Source: Bacteroidaceae bacterium | GTDB taxonomy: Bacteria > Bacteroidota > Bacteroidia > Bacteroidales > Bacteroidaceae | Direction: 5' to 3' | Assembly (NCBI GenBank): GCA_024401115.1 | Contig: JAKSLP010000025.1 | Span: 1-41,001, forward strand | Length of the DNA: 41,001 nucleotides | Shown here: piece after piece, positions 24,691 to 32,734 of the stretch | Layout: every line of letters begins with the position of its first letter | How positions within the stretch are numbered: position 1 is the first letter of the stretch | Program-made: the position numbers and the translations under genes | The notes under the pieces: model-generated | Told to the model about the DNA's origin: nothing | What the model saw: the letters and a program-made list of their open reading frames with translations, nothing else | Databases searched by the model: none

Positions 24691-26208
24691 ATGTTGACAC
24701 AAGAAGACAAAGAACTTTTGGCCAAGAAAGGCATTAGTGAGGCTCAGATTGCTGAGCAGTTGAAATGTTTTGAAACCGGTTTCCCATTCCTGGAACTGGA
24801 CGGCGCAGCATCATTGGAGAATGGCATTATGGCCATTGGCGAGGCTGACCAGAAGGCATATCTGGAGGCTTGGGATGCTTACAAGCAAGGTGACAAGACC
24901 ATCGTTAAGTTTGTACCTGCCAGCGGTGCTGCCAGCCGTATGTTCAAGAACATGTTCGAGTTCCTGGGCGCTGAGTACAACGAGCCACAGACCGATTTTG
25001 AGAAGAAGTTCTTTACTCAGGTGCACAACTTTGCATTCTTTGCAGACCTGGACGCTGCTTGCGTTAAGAACCAGGGTAAGGGCATCGATGCTTTGGTTGC
25101 TGAGGGTAATTATAAGGCTGTTGTTGCCAACCTGCTGGAAGGTGCCGGCTTGAATTACGGCCAGTTGCCAAAGGGCTTGCTGAAGTTCCACAAGTACGAG
25201 AACGGTAGCCGCACTCCATTGGAGGAGCACTTGGTAGAGGGTTCTCTGTATGCAGCAGGTAAGACTGGTGACGTTAATGTTCACTTCACCGTATCTCCAG
25301 AGCACCGCCCATTGTTTGAGAAGTTGGTAGAGGAGAAGGTTGCAGAGTATGCTGCCAAGTTCGGTACCAAGTACAGCGTTACCTTCTCAGAGCAGAAGAG
25401 CAGCACCGACACCATGGCAGCTACCATGGACAACCAGCCATTCCGCGACAACGGTAAGCTGTTGTTCCGTCCAGGCGGTCACGGTGCATTGATCGAGAAC
25501 CTGAACGATCTGGATGCTGATGTGGTATTCGTAAAGAACATCGATAACGTCGTTCCAGACCGTCTGAAGGGTGATACCGTTACTTATAAGAAGCTGATTG
25601 CCGGTGTATTGGTTACCCTGCAGAAGAAGGCATTCCAGTATCTGGAGATGTTGGAGAGCGGTGTTTACACTCACGAGCAGGTTATGGAAGTTGTTGATTT
25701 CGTACAGCACGACCTGTGCACCCGCAACCCAGAGTTGAAGAATCTGGAGGATGCAGAGCTGGTTATCTACCTGAAGAATAAGCTGAACCGCCCAATGCGT
25801 GTAGCTGGTGTGGTTAAGAACGTAGGTGAGCCTGGTGGTGGCCCATTCCGCGCATACAATCCTGACGGCACTATCTCTCTGCAGATTCTGGAGAGCAGCC
25901 AGATTGACGTAAACGATCCTGCCAAGAAGGCTATGTTCGAGAACGGCTCACACTTCAACCCAGTTGACTTGGTTTGCGCTGTTAAGAACTACAAGGGTGA
26001 GAAGTTCAACCTGGTGGACTATGTAGACAAGGCTACCGGTTTCATCTCATACAAGAGCAAGAGCGGCAAGGAGCTGAAGGCTCTGGAGTTGCCAGGTTTG
26101 TGGAACGGTGCCATGAGCAACTGGAGCACCATCTTCGTTGAGGTTCCATTGAGCACCTTCAATCCGGTTAAGACAGTAAACGACCTGTTGCGCGAGCAGC
26201 ATCAGTAA
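24691..26208 (+). CDS. DUF4301 family protein
   Basis: A 505-residue cytoplasmic protein that matches DUF4301 along its length. The conserved front ends in VPASGAASRMFKNMFEFLGA, a glycine-rich loop recalling nucleotide-sugar transferases. Other conserved runs are LLFRPGGHGALIENLNDLDA, DVVFVKNIDNVVPD and GVVKNVGEPGGGPFRAYNPD. The LLFRPGGHGALIENL type of run is what one expects from a UDP-sugar pyrophosphorylase-like fold, but no activity is established to my knowledge. Codon choice is as narrow as in the peptidase and mutase genes here, so the protein is probably abundant. A strong promoter precedes it and a hairpin follows before purT. Confidence 0.85.
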   Translation: MLTQEDKELLAKKGISEAQIAEQLKCFETGFPFLELDGAASLENGIMAIGEADQKAYLEAWDAYKQGDKTIVKFVPASGAASRMFKNMFEFLGAEYNEPQTDFEKKFFTQVHNFAFFADLDAACVKNQGKGIDALVAEGNYKAVVANLLEGAGLNYGQLPKGLLKFHKYENGSRTPLEEHLVEGSLYAAGKTGDVNVHFTVSPEHRPLFEKLVEEKVAEYAAKFGTKYSVTFSEQKSSTDTMAATMDNQPFRDNGKLLFRPGGHGALIENLNDLDADVVFVKNIDNVVPDRLKGDTVTYKKLIAGVLVTLQKKAFQYLEMLESGVYTHEQVMEVVDFVQHDLCTRNPELKNLEDAELVIYLKNKLNRPMRVAGVVKNVGEPGGGPFRAYNPDGTISLQILESSQIDVNDPAKKAMFENGSHFNPVDLVCAVKNYKGEKFNLVDYVDKATGFISYKSKSGKELKALELPGLWNGAMSNWSTIFVEVPLSTFNPVKTVNDLLREQHQ

Positions 26209-26216
26209 GAAATAGG

Positions 26217-26242
26217 GAAGGAGCCGCACTTGCGACTCCTTC
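26217..26242 (+). terminator. Hairpin between DUF4301 and purT
   Basis: GAAGGAG (26217-26223) pairs with CTCCTTC (26236-26242), with further pairing inside. The T tract after it is weak (TAATATTAATTT), so readthrough into purT is possible. Confidence 0.6.
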
Positions 26243-26270
26243 TAATATTAATTTAAATTAGAAACATAAC

Positions 26271-27437
26271 ATGAAGAAAATCCTCCTTCTGGGTTCTGGA
26301 GAATTAGGTAAAGAGTTTGTAATTGCCTGTCAGCGTAAGGGACAGCATGTAGTGGCATGTGACAGCTATGCCGGTGCTCCTGCCATGCAGGTGGCTGACG
26401 AGTGCGAAGTGTTCAGCATGCTCGACGGCGATGCCTTGATGGCTGCAGTCAATAAGCACAAACCTGATATCATTGTTCCTGAGATTGAGGCTATCCGTAC
26501 CGAGAAGCTGTACGAGTGTGAGCAGATGGGTATTCAGGTGGTACCTAGCGCACGTGCCGTCAACTTTACCATGAACCGTAAGGCTATCCGAGAGCTGGCT
26601 CATACCGAGTTGGGTCTGAAGACTGCCAATTATAAGTATGCGGCTACTTTCGAGGAGTTTACCGCAGCTGCCGAGGCTATCGGCTATCCATTTATCGTTA
26701 AGCCTCTGATGTCCTCATCCGGCCACGGCCAGAGCAAGGTGGACAGTCCTGCAGAGCTGGAAGCAGCGTGGAAATGTGCTGCCGAGGGTGCCCGCGGTGA
26801 TATTAAAGAGGTGATTGTGGAGGAGTTCATCCCATTCGATTACGAGATTACCTTGCTCACCGTTACCCAGAAGAACGGCAAGACCCTGTTCTGCGCACCT
26901 ATCGGTCACGTACAGAAGGGTGGCGACTACCGTGAGAGTTTCCAGCCTCGCGCCATGAAGCCTGAGCATCTGGCACAGGCACAGGATATGGCTGGTAAGG
27001 TTACTGCCGCACTGACCGGTGCCGGCATTTGGGGTGTAGAGTTCTTCGTCAGCGAGAAGGAAGGCGTGATTTTCAGCGAGCTTTCTCCTCGTCCACACGA
27101 TACCGGTATGGTTACCCTGGCAGGAACCCAGAACCTCAGCGAGTTCGAGTTGCACTGCCGTGCCGTATTGGGATTGCCTATTCCAGAGATTACTTTGGAG
27201 CGTCAGGGTGCCAGCGCAGTTATCCTGAGCGAGATAGAGAGCAACAACCGTCCTGACTATACCGGCCTGGAGGATGTTTGCGCTGCTGATAAGACCTATC
27301 TGCGTATTTTCGGCAAACCTACTACCCGCCTGCACCGCCGCATGGGTGTTGTGGTATGCTGGGATAAGTTGGATGCTGACCAGACAGCCTTGCGCGACAA
27401 GTGCAAGGGACTTGCAGCCAAGGTTACTGTTAAGTGA
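26271..27437 (+). CDS. purT: Formate-dependent GAR formyltransferase PurT
   Basis: A 388-residue ATP-grasp enzyme. It makes formyl-GAR from GAR, formate and ATP in purine synthesis, the folate-independent alternative to PurN. Evidence: N-terminal [16 protein letters not shown] nucleotide-binding loop, [18 protein letters not shown]-grasp segments [18 protein letters not shown] and [20 protein letters not shown], and the family run [20 protein letters not shown]. Length matches the family. A clear terminator follows. The other purine gene in the window, guaA, lies 10 kb away, so there is no purine operon here. Confidence 0.95.
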   Translation: MKKILLLGSGELGKEFVIACQRKGQHVVACDSYAGAPAMQVADECEVFSMLDGDALMAAVNKHKPDIIVPEIEAIRTEKLYECEQMGIQVVPSARAVNFTMNRKAIRELAHTELGLKTANYKYAATFEEFTAAAEAIGYPFIVKPLMSSSGHGQSKVDSPAELEAAWKCAAEGARGDIKEVIVEEFIPFDYEITLLTVTQKNGKTLFCAPIGHVQKGGDYRESFQPRAMKPEHLAQAQDMAGKVTAALTGAGIWGVEFFVSEKEGVIFSELSPRPHDTGMVTLAGTQNLSEFELHCRAVLGLPIPEITLERQGASAVILSEIESNNRPDYTGLEDVCAADKTYLRIFGKPTTRLHRRMGVVVCWDKLDADQTALRDKCKGLAAKVTVK

Positions 27438-27444
27438 AAATAAA

Positions 27445-27480
27445 AAATCCCGTTCTGAAAAGAACGGGATTTCTTTTTAT
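27445..27480. terminator. Bidirectional terminator between purT and ompH
   Basis: A perfect 12-bp stem AAATCCCGTTCT / AGAACGGGATTT with a GAAA loop, with T-rich sequence on both sides. Confidence 0.92.
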
Positions 27481-27495
27481 TATATAAGGTGTAAA

Positions 27496-28116
27496 TTACT
27501 TAGCCTCCTCGGTACCTGCAGAACCGGCGTTCTCCAACTCCTTGCTTGGCTTGTAAGCCTTGTTCAGACCCTCAACCACTTCCTTGGTGATATCCATTGC
27601 AGGGTCAGCCAGCAGCATGTTGTCACCAGCCTTGCTCAAAATCATCTTAAAGCCCTTATCCTTGTTGAATGCCTTCAGGAATGACTGCAGAGAGTCGCGC
27701 AGTGCATTGTTGTAGCTTGCGGTCTCCTGATCCAGTTCCATAGCCAGACGCTCCTGCAATTCCTGCAGATCCTGCTGAGCCTTAACCAGGCGGTTGTTCT
27801 CCTGCTGAGCGCGCTCCTGAGTGTAAGCGTTGTTCTGCAGCTTGCGCTGGAAATCCTGTGCATCAGCCTCCAGGTTCTTAGCCTTCTGGTTCAAAGTGGC
27901 ACGTGCGTTCTCGCCCTTTCTGGTCAGCAGCAAGGTATAGTCCTTGCAGAACTGATACTGAGACATCAGCGAGTCAATCTCAACATAAGCGATTTTCAAG
28001 TCACCACTAGCGGCAGCTGCAGGAGCAGCGGTTTCTGCCTTCTGGCCGTTACAAGCCATCAGCATTGCTGCGGAAGCAGCCATAAGTCCGGTACGAACCA
28101 ATTTCAAATTTTTCAT
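27496..28116 (-). CDS. OmpH/Skp family lipoprotein
   Basis: A 206-residue lipoprotein chaperone-like protein. The N-terminus MKNLKLVRTGLMAASAAMLMAC ends in a lipobox (LMAC), followed by an Ala-rich linker. An OmpH domain (IAYVEIDSLMSQYQF) follows, with a long charged coiled coil (about residues 70-150; QKAKNLEADAQDFQRKLQNN, QQENNRLVKAQQDLQELQER). Skp-type proteins hold unfolded outer-membrane proteins in the periplasm. Bacteroidetes often carry several, some lipid-anchored as here. It is preceded by a small membrane-protein gene 23 bases upstream, probably in one transcript. Confidence 0.88.
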   Translation of the reverse strand: MKNLKLVRTGLMAASAAMLMACNGQKAETAAPAAAASGDLKIAYVEIDSLMSQYQFCKDYTLLLTRKGENARATLNQKAKNLEADAQDFQRKLQNNAYTQERAQQENNRLVKAQQDLQELQERLAMELDQETASYNNALRDSLQSFLKAFNKDKGFKMILSKAGDNMLLADPAMDITKEVVEGLNKAYKPSKELENAGSAGTEEAK

Positions 28117-28139
28117 AATAAGTTTATGCGTTTCTTCTT

Positions 28140-28349
28140 TTATTTTCGTTCTCTAATTGCGTGTGGATTGTCCATGCTCATGATTCTGTCCATGGATTGC
28201 ACGCAGTGAATGCCTCTTTTCCGCATCTCTTTGCTCTGGCTGATGTGCTGGCTGGAGAACTTTCCGTCCTTAATCAGAATAATGCGGATAGCCAGCAAAA
28301 ACATAGCTATTGCAATTATTAACACACAAAGGAGCATTATTTTCAACAT
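28140..28349 (-). CDS. Small conserved membrane protein
   Basis: A 69-residue protein with one N-terminal membrane helix (LKIMLLCVLIIAIAMFLLAI). A basic cytoplasmic tail reads LIKDGKFSSQHISQSK and EMRKRGIHCVQSMDRI. The F-S-S-Q-H...M-R-K-R-G-I-H-C-V pattern is familiar from Bacteroidales small proteins in similar positions, so I take it as a real gene rather than chance. Function is unknown. TATCTTTG on the minus strand at 28367-28374 gives a promoter just upstream, and ompH follows. Confidence 0.72.
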   Translation of the reverse strand: MLKIMLLCVLIIAIAMFLLAIRIILIKDGKFSSQHISQSKEMRKRGIHCVQSMDRIMSMDNPHAIRERK

Positions 28350-28366
28350 TCTTTCGTAATTTTGTG

Positions 28367-28374
28367 CAAAGATA
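28367..28374 (-). promoter_or_regulatory. -7 box of the small membrane protein/ompH operon
   Basis: TATCTTTG on the minus strand, 18 bases before the ATG at 28349. No clear -33 element. Confidence 0.6.
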
Positions 28375-28383
28375 GTTCATATT

Positions 28384-28402
28384 GGTTTCTTTTTAAGAAA
28401 CC
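28384..28402. other. Perfect 8-bp hairpin in the ompH-pepD divergent gap
   Basis: GGTTTCTT / AAGAAACC with a 3-base loop, between the minus-strand -7 box and pepD. It could be an operator or part of the pepD leader. Confidence 0.4.
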
Positions 28403-28459
28403 GAACGTCTATTTAATATTAATTAGCAGTTTTTAGACAATAAAAAACCAAATTAAGAT

Positions 28460-29914
28460 ATGAATAGTACAGATTTGAAGCCAGCAAATGTTTTTGGCAT
28501 ATTTGCAGAGATTAATAACGTGCCTCGTCCATCGGGTCACGAGGAGAAAATGGGTGAGTACCTGAAGCAGTTCGCTGAGAAGAATGGTATTGATTTCAAG
28601 ATGGATGAAGCTGGAAATGTTTTGCTGAGCAAACCGGCTACTCCTGGCTATGAAAACCGCAAGACTATCGTGATGCAGGCTCACCAGGATATGGTGTGCG
28701 AGAAGAATCCTGATGTGGAGATCGACTTCATGAACGATCCTATCAAGACTAAGATTGAGGGTGAGTGGCTGATGGCTCAGGGCACTACTTTAGGTGCTGA
28801 TAACGGTATCGGTATCGCTATGGCTCTGGCTGTGATGACCGACGATACTCTTGAGCACGGTCCGCTGGAGTGTCTGTTTACCGTTGACGAGGAGCGTGGC
28901 TTGACCGGTGCTGAGGCATTGCAGGCTGGCTTCATGAGCGGCAGCATTCTGCTGAACCTGGATTCAGAGGATGAGGGTGAGATTTTCGTAGGTTGCGCTG
29001 GCGGTATCCGCACCAACGCTGTATACTCTTATACTCCGGTACCTGTTCCTGAGGGTTACATCGGCCTGGAGTTGGCATTCAAGAACGGTAAGGGTGGTCA
29101 TAGTGGTGATGACATCAACAAGGGTGGTGCCAATGCCAACAAGGTATTGAACCGTTTCCTGTTCCAGAGCTTGCAGAAGTATGACATGCTGCTGTGCAGC
29201 TTCAATGGTGGCGGTTTGCACAATGCTATTCCTCGCGATGCCAAGGCTGTGATTGCTGTGCCTATGAAGGACAAGGAGAATATCCGCGTGGATTTCAATG
29301 TTTGGGCTGCTGGTGTTAAGGACGAGTTCAAGAAGACCGAGCCAGTGCTGGAGTTGACCATGCAGAGCACTGAGGTTACCGAGGCTATTGACCCTGCAAC
29401 CGCTAAGGGATTGATCTACAGTATTGCTTCTGTACACAATGGTGTGTACGAGATGAGTCGCGATATCCCAGGATTGGTTGAGACTTCCTCAAATCTGGCC
29501 AGCGTGAAAATGGGTGAGAACCATACCATTAATATCTGCAGCAGCCAGCGCAGTAGTGCCGATAACGGTAAGGATGTCATGGCACATACCGTTCGCGCAG
29601 CTCTGGAATTGGGCGGTGCTCAGGTTGAGCATGGCGCATCTTATCCAGGTTGGGCACCTAATTTGGATAGCGAGATTTTGGCTGTGGCTAAGCAGACTTA
29701 TCAGGACCTGTTCGGTAAGGAGCCAAAGATTAAGGCCATCCATGCCGGTTTGGAGTGCGGTCTGTTCAAGGAGCGCTACCCACACATGGATATGATCAGC
29801 TTCGGCCCAACCTTGCGTGGTGTTCACTCTCCAGAGGAGCGCATGCATATTCCTGCTGTTCAGAAGTGCTGGGATCACCTGGTTGCCATGCTGAAGGCTG
29901 TTCCTGAAGCATAA
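28460..29914 (+). CDS. pepD: Aminoacyl-histidine dipeptidase PepD (M20)
   Basis: A 484-residue M20 dipeptidase, probably cytosolic (no signal peptide). Metal-site motifs in order: MQAHQDMVCEKN (His-x-Asp), ADNGIGIA, TVDEERGLTG (catalytic and metal Glu), NLDSEDEGEIFVGCAGG, and HAGLECGLF near the C-terminus. The lid and dimerisation region lies between about 205 and 385. It splits Xaa-His and other dipeptides to amino acids. It has the restricted codon usage of the strongly expressed genes here and complements the M3 and C69 peptidases. A facing pair of dispersed repeats follows. Confidence 0.94.
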   Translation: MNSTDLKPANVFGIFAEINNVPRPSGHEEKMGEYLKQFAEKNGIDFKMDEAGNVLLSKPATPGYENRKTIVMQAHQDMVCEKNPDVEIDFMNDPIKTKIEGEWLMAQGTTLGADNGIGIAMALAVMTDDTLEHGPLECLFTVDEERGLTGAEALQAGFMSGSILLNLDSEDEGEIFVGCAGGIRTNAVYSYTPVPVPEGYIGLELAFKNGKGGHSGDDINKGGANANKVLNRFLFQSLQKYDMLLCSFNGGGLHNAIPRDAKAVIAVPMKDKENIRVDFNVWAAGVKDEFKKTEPVLELTMQSTEVTEAIDPATAKGLIYSIASVHNGVYEMSRDIPGLVETSSNLASVKMGENHTINICSSQRSSADNGKDVMAHTVRAALELGGAQVEHGASYPGWAPNLDSEILAVAKQTYQDLFGKEPKIKAIHAGLECGLFKERYPHMDMISFGPTLRGVHSPEERMHIPAVQKCWDHLVAMLKAVPEA

Positions 29915-29938
29915 TTTTATATTTACTTCCCCCTCTCT

Positions 29939-30054
29939 GTCATTCTGAGAAGGATGAAAATACCTCTCTCTGTCATTCTGAGCGTAGCGAAGAATCTTTT
30001 TCAGCGAGTATGCCCTCCATCTTAATAAGATTCTTTGTTTCACTCAGAATGACA
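29939..30054. repeat. Cluster of dispersed repeats between pepD and the EEP gene
   Basis: A partial TGTCATTCTGAGA copy (29939), a full copy (29971-29998) and an inverted copy ending ACTCAGAATGACA (30027-30054). The last ends 9 bases before the ATG at 30064 and is part of an in-frame but probably untranslated upstream extension. Confidence 0.85.
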
Positions 30055-30063
30055 ATTCTTTTT

Positions 30064-31047
30064 ATGAAGGCATTTTTTCTGTTTCTTTTCCTAATTCCCG
30101 CTGTTTCTGTACCCGCTCAGTCCCGTTTCCGCGTTATGACCTATAACGTGGAGAACCTGTTTGATACCCGACACGATACGCTGAAAAATGATGACGAATT
30201 TCTGCCGGAAGGAGAGCGGAAATGGGATTCCCGTAAGTATTGGGATAAGTTGCAGAAGATAGCTAAGGTCATTGCTGCAGTGGGAGAGGAGCAACTCCCC
30301 GATTTGGTGGCCTTGTGTGAGGTGGAGAACGATTCTTGCCTGACGGATCTTACCCGACGTAGTGTGCTGCGCCGTGCCGGATACCGGTATGTCATGACCC
30401 AAAGCCGCGATGCCCGTGGCGTGGATGTAGCCTTGCTTTATCAGCCCGCCCGTTTCCGACCGCTGCTGGTGGAGAACATCGATGTTCATCCCGAGGAGAT
30501 AGGGCAGAAACCTACCCGTGATATCCTGCATGTTACAGGGCTGTTGCAGAGCAGTGACACCCTGGATGTGTATGTTTGCCACATGCCTTCAAGAGGTGGT
30601 GGAAAAGAAGAAACTGAACCTTTCAGAATACATACTGCCAGTTTGTTACGGACTTCGGTTGATGTAATACTTAAAGAACGGAAATTGCCCCGTCTTTTGA
30701 TTATGGGCGACTTTAACGATTATCCCCACGACCGTTCCTTGTCTCAGGCGCTGAAAGCCCAAAGGCCTGCAGAAGGTAAGGGAAACCCCAGTCCCAAGAA
30801 TTTATACAATCTGTCCTATGAAATAAAATCAGGTACCTACCGCTATCAGGGAGAATGGAACACTTTGGATCATCTGATTGTCACCGGCAATATGCTTCCT
30901 GCCCGTGGCCGCGTCTTTATGCCCGAATGGCTATTGGAAAAGGATAACACATACGGTGGCTATAAACCCTTCCGTACCTATCAGGGTCCGCGCTATTTAG
31001 GCGGTTACAGTGACCACCTCCCGGTATTTGCGGATTTAGATTTATGA
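30064..31047 (+). CDS. Endonuclease/exonuclease/phosphatase-fold protein, secreted
   Basis: A 327-residue protein from the ATG at 30064 (MKAFFLFLFLIPAVSVPAQ), chosen over 30010 because it begins a clean signal peptide; the extra 18 residues would be encoded by a dispersed repeat. The EEP fold is shown by RVMTYNVENLFD, VALCEVEND, IMGDFNDYPHD and the terminal YSDHLPVFADL with its catalytic Asp-His. In Bacteroidetes such proteins are exported and called endonuclease/exonuclease/phosphatase family. The substrate may be a nucleic acid, a phospholipid or a sugar phosphate. No promoter is clear; the repeat cluster takes the upstream space. Confidence 0.88.
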   Translation: MKAFFLFLFLIPAVSVPAQSRFRVMTYNVENLFDTRHDTLKNDDEFLPEGERKWDSRKYWDKLQKIAKVIAAVGEEQLPDLVALCEVENDSCLTDLTRRSVLRRAGYRYVMTQSRDARGVDVALLYQPARFRPLLVENIDVHPEEIGQKPTRDILHVTGLLQSSDTLDVYVCHMPSRGGGKEETEPFRIHTASLLRTSVDVILKERKLPRLLIMGDFNDYPHDRSLSQALKAQRPAEGKGNPSPKNLYNLSYEIKSGTYRYQGEWNTLDHLIVTGNMLPARGRVFMPEWLLEKDNTYGGYKPFRTYQGPRYLGGYSDHLPVFADLDL

Positions 31048-31050
31048 AAA

Positions 31051-31180
31051 TAATTGTCAATTACCCCTCCTGGCTTTAGAATGTCATTCTGAGCGCAGCG
31101 AAGAATCTTAATTGTCAATTGTCCACTCGAATCTATGAGGAATAAAAAATTGTCAATTATCAATTGTTAATTGTCAATTT
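31051..31180. repeat. TTGTCAATT repeats with one TGTCATTCTGAGCG copy
   Basis: ATTGTCAATT units occur at about 31052, 31111, 31148 and 31170, some inverted (CAATTGTTAATTG). One full TGTCATTCTGAGCGCAGCGA copy lies at 31082-31110. The 159-base gap between the EEP gene and rlmH is nearly all repeat. Confidence 0.8.
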
Positions 31181-31219
31181 CATCACGAGTGATTTTTGGA
31201 AAAAAATCACTCGTGATGA
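31180..31219. terminator. Perfect 18-bp hairpin covering the end of rlmH
   Basis: 31180-31197 and 31202-31219 are exact inverted copies (TCATCACGAGTGATTTTT half) with a GGAA loop. The right half is the last codons and stop of rlmH, so the stop codon lies in the stem. It probably ends rlmH transcription on the minus strand. Confidence 0.85.
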
Positions 31220-31680
31220 TAAGGTCCTCCATTGAGAATAGTCATTGCCCTATACACCTGCTCTACAAAAATAAGGCGTATCATCTGGTGCGAGAATGTC
31301 ATCTTGCTCAGTGAAATCTTCTCCTGGGCAGCCGCATAGATGCGTGGCGAGAACCCGTAAGGTCCGCCAATCAGGAACACCAACCGCTTGTTCACCGTGA
31401 TCATCTTGTTGCGCATATACTGAGCAAACTCAATGCTCCGGAACTCCTTTCCGTGCTCATCCAGCAGCACCAGTACATCCCCCGGTTGCAAGGCCTTCAG
31501 AATCAGGTCTGCCTCCTTTTCCTTCTGCTGCTCCTCGCTCAGGCTCTTGGTATTTTTCAGCTCCGGAATCACCTCCATCTCAAACGACAAGTAGTGTTTG
31601 GTACGGTTCAGATAATCGTCTATGGCAGTGATATAATGTTTCTCTACGGTCTTTCCGACCACCAGCAAAATTGTTTTCAT
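31207..31680 (-). CDS. rlmH: 23S rRNA pseudouridine-1915 N3-methyltransferase RlmH
   Basis: A 157-residue SPOUT methyltransferase that modifies helix 69 of 23S rRNA. The knot motif LIGGPYGFSP, the LLDEHGKEFRSIEFA segment and the C-terminal FSHQMIRLIFVEQVYRAMTI with ILNGGPYHHE match the family end to end, and length is normal. The -7 box TACTTTTG (31685-31692, minus strand) ends 4 bases before the ATG, so the mRNA may be leaderless. It is divergent from nadC. Confidence 0.96.
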   Translation of the reverse strand: MKTILLVVGKTVEKHYITAIDDYLNRTKHYLSFEMEVIPELKNTKSLSEEQQKEKEADLILKALQPGDVLVLLDEHGKEFRSIEFAQYMRNKMITVNKRLVFLIGGPYGFSPRIYAAAQEKISLSKMTFSHQMIRLIFVEQVYRAMTILNGGPYHHE

Positions 31681-31684
31681 GCTG

Positions 31685-31742
31685 CAAAAGTAAGAAAAAT
31701 CGGCTTTTACACCTATTATTTCACAGAAAAGGTGTATATTTG
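31685..31742. promoter_or_regulatory. Divergent -7 boxes of rlmH and nadC
   Basis: Minus strand TACTTTTG at 31685-31692, almost touching the rlmH ATG. Plus strand TATATTTG at 31735-31742, 40 bases before nadC. Confidence 0.6.
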
Positions 31743-31782
31743 CTTGTTAATTTGTAAATTTCGAAAAAATCACTGATAAATT

Positions 31783-32682
31783 ATGAAATCTGTAGATGAA
31801 TTGGTGGACGAGCTGATCGACCTGTCCTTTGCTGAGGACATAGGCGATGGCGACCATACCACCCTTTGCTGCATCCCTGCCGATGCCATGGGAAAGAGCA
31901 AGTTGCTCATCAAGCAGCCAGGCGTTCTGGCCGGTGTTGAGATTGCCAAGATGGTGTTCAAGCGCTTCGACCCAACCATGGAGGTAGAGGTACTGATCAA
32001 CGATGGCGAGGAAGTAAAGCCAGGCGATATTGCCATGGTAGTGAGCGGAAAGGAGCAGAGCCTGTTGCAGACCGAGCGTCTGATGCTGAACATTTTGCAG
32101 CGCATGAGCGGTATTGCCACCATGACCCGCAAGTACCAGCAGGCCCTGATTGATGCAGGCACCCAGACCCACGTGCTGGATACCCGCAAGACCACTCCGG
32201 GTATGCGTATGCTGGAGAAGCAGGCCGTTAAGATTGGCGGCGGTATGAACCACCGTATCGGTCTGTTCGACATGATCCTGCTGAAGGACAATCACATCGA
32301 CTTCTGTGGCGGTGTGCACAATGCCATCACCCGTGCCAAGCAGTACTGCAAGGATCACAACAAGGATTTGAAGATTGAGTGCGAGGTTCGCAACTGGAAG
32401 GAGCTGGAGGAGGCTCTGGCAGAAGGCTGCGACCGTATTATGTTTGATAATTTCACCCCAGCCGATACCGAGAAGGCTGTGAAGTTTGTTGCCGACTATG
32501 CCAAGGAGCACGGCATGACCCGTCCTGAGACCGAGTCAAGCGGTGGTATCACCTTCGACACCATGATTCCTTATGCAAAGGCCGGAGTGGATTTCATCTC
32601 GTTTGGTGCGTTGACCCATTCAGTCAAGGGCTTGGATATGAGCTTCAAGGCTGATGGCAGCGATAAGCTGATTATCAAGTAA
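31783..32682 (+). CDS. nadC: Nicotinate-nucleotide pyrophosphorylase NadC
   Basis: A 299-residue enzyme, slightly longer than the usual 280. It turns quinolinate and PRPP into nicotinate mononucleotide in de novo NAD synthesis. Seen motifs: EDIGDGDHTT, LNILQRMSGIAT, DTRKTTPGMR, KIGGGMNHRIGLFDMILLKD (quinolinate/PRPP site) and the C-terminal SSGGITFDTMIPYAKAGVDF with ISFGALTHSVK. NadA and NadB are not in the window. The NAD-hydrolysing nudC lies 4 kb downstream but is not linked by an operon. Confidence 0.95.
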   Translation: MKSVDELVDELIDLSFAEDIGDGDHTTLCCIPADAMGKSKLLIKQPGVLAGVEIAKMVFKRFDPTMEVEVLINDGEEVKPGDIAMVVSGKEQSLLQTERLMLNILQRMSGIATMTRKYQQALIDAGTQTHVLDTRKTTPGMRMLEKQAVKIGGGMNHRIGLFDMILLKDNHIDFCGGVHNAITRAKQYCKDHNKDLKIECEVRNWKELEEALAEGCDRIMFDNFTPADTEKAVKFVADYAKEHGMTRPETESSGGITFDTMIPYAKAGVDFISFGALTHSVKGLDMSFKADGSDKLIIK

Positions 32683-32734
32683 AAGTGTTTGAGTTTTTTA
32701 AGGTAAAAGAGAGATTTTTAATTATAAGAGAAAA

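Noticed and set aside
30010..30063. Upstream start for the EEP-fold gene
   Set aside because: The extra 18 residues are encoded by a dispersed repeat and would mask the signal peptide that begins at 30064.
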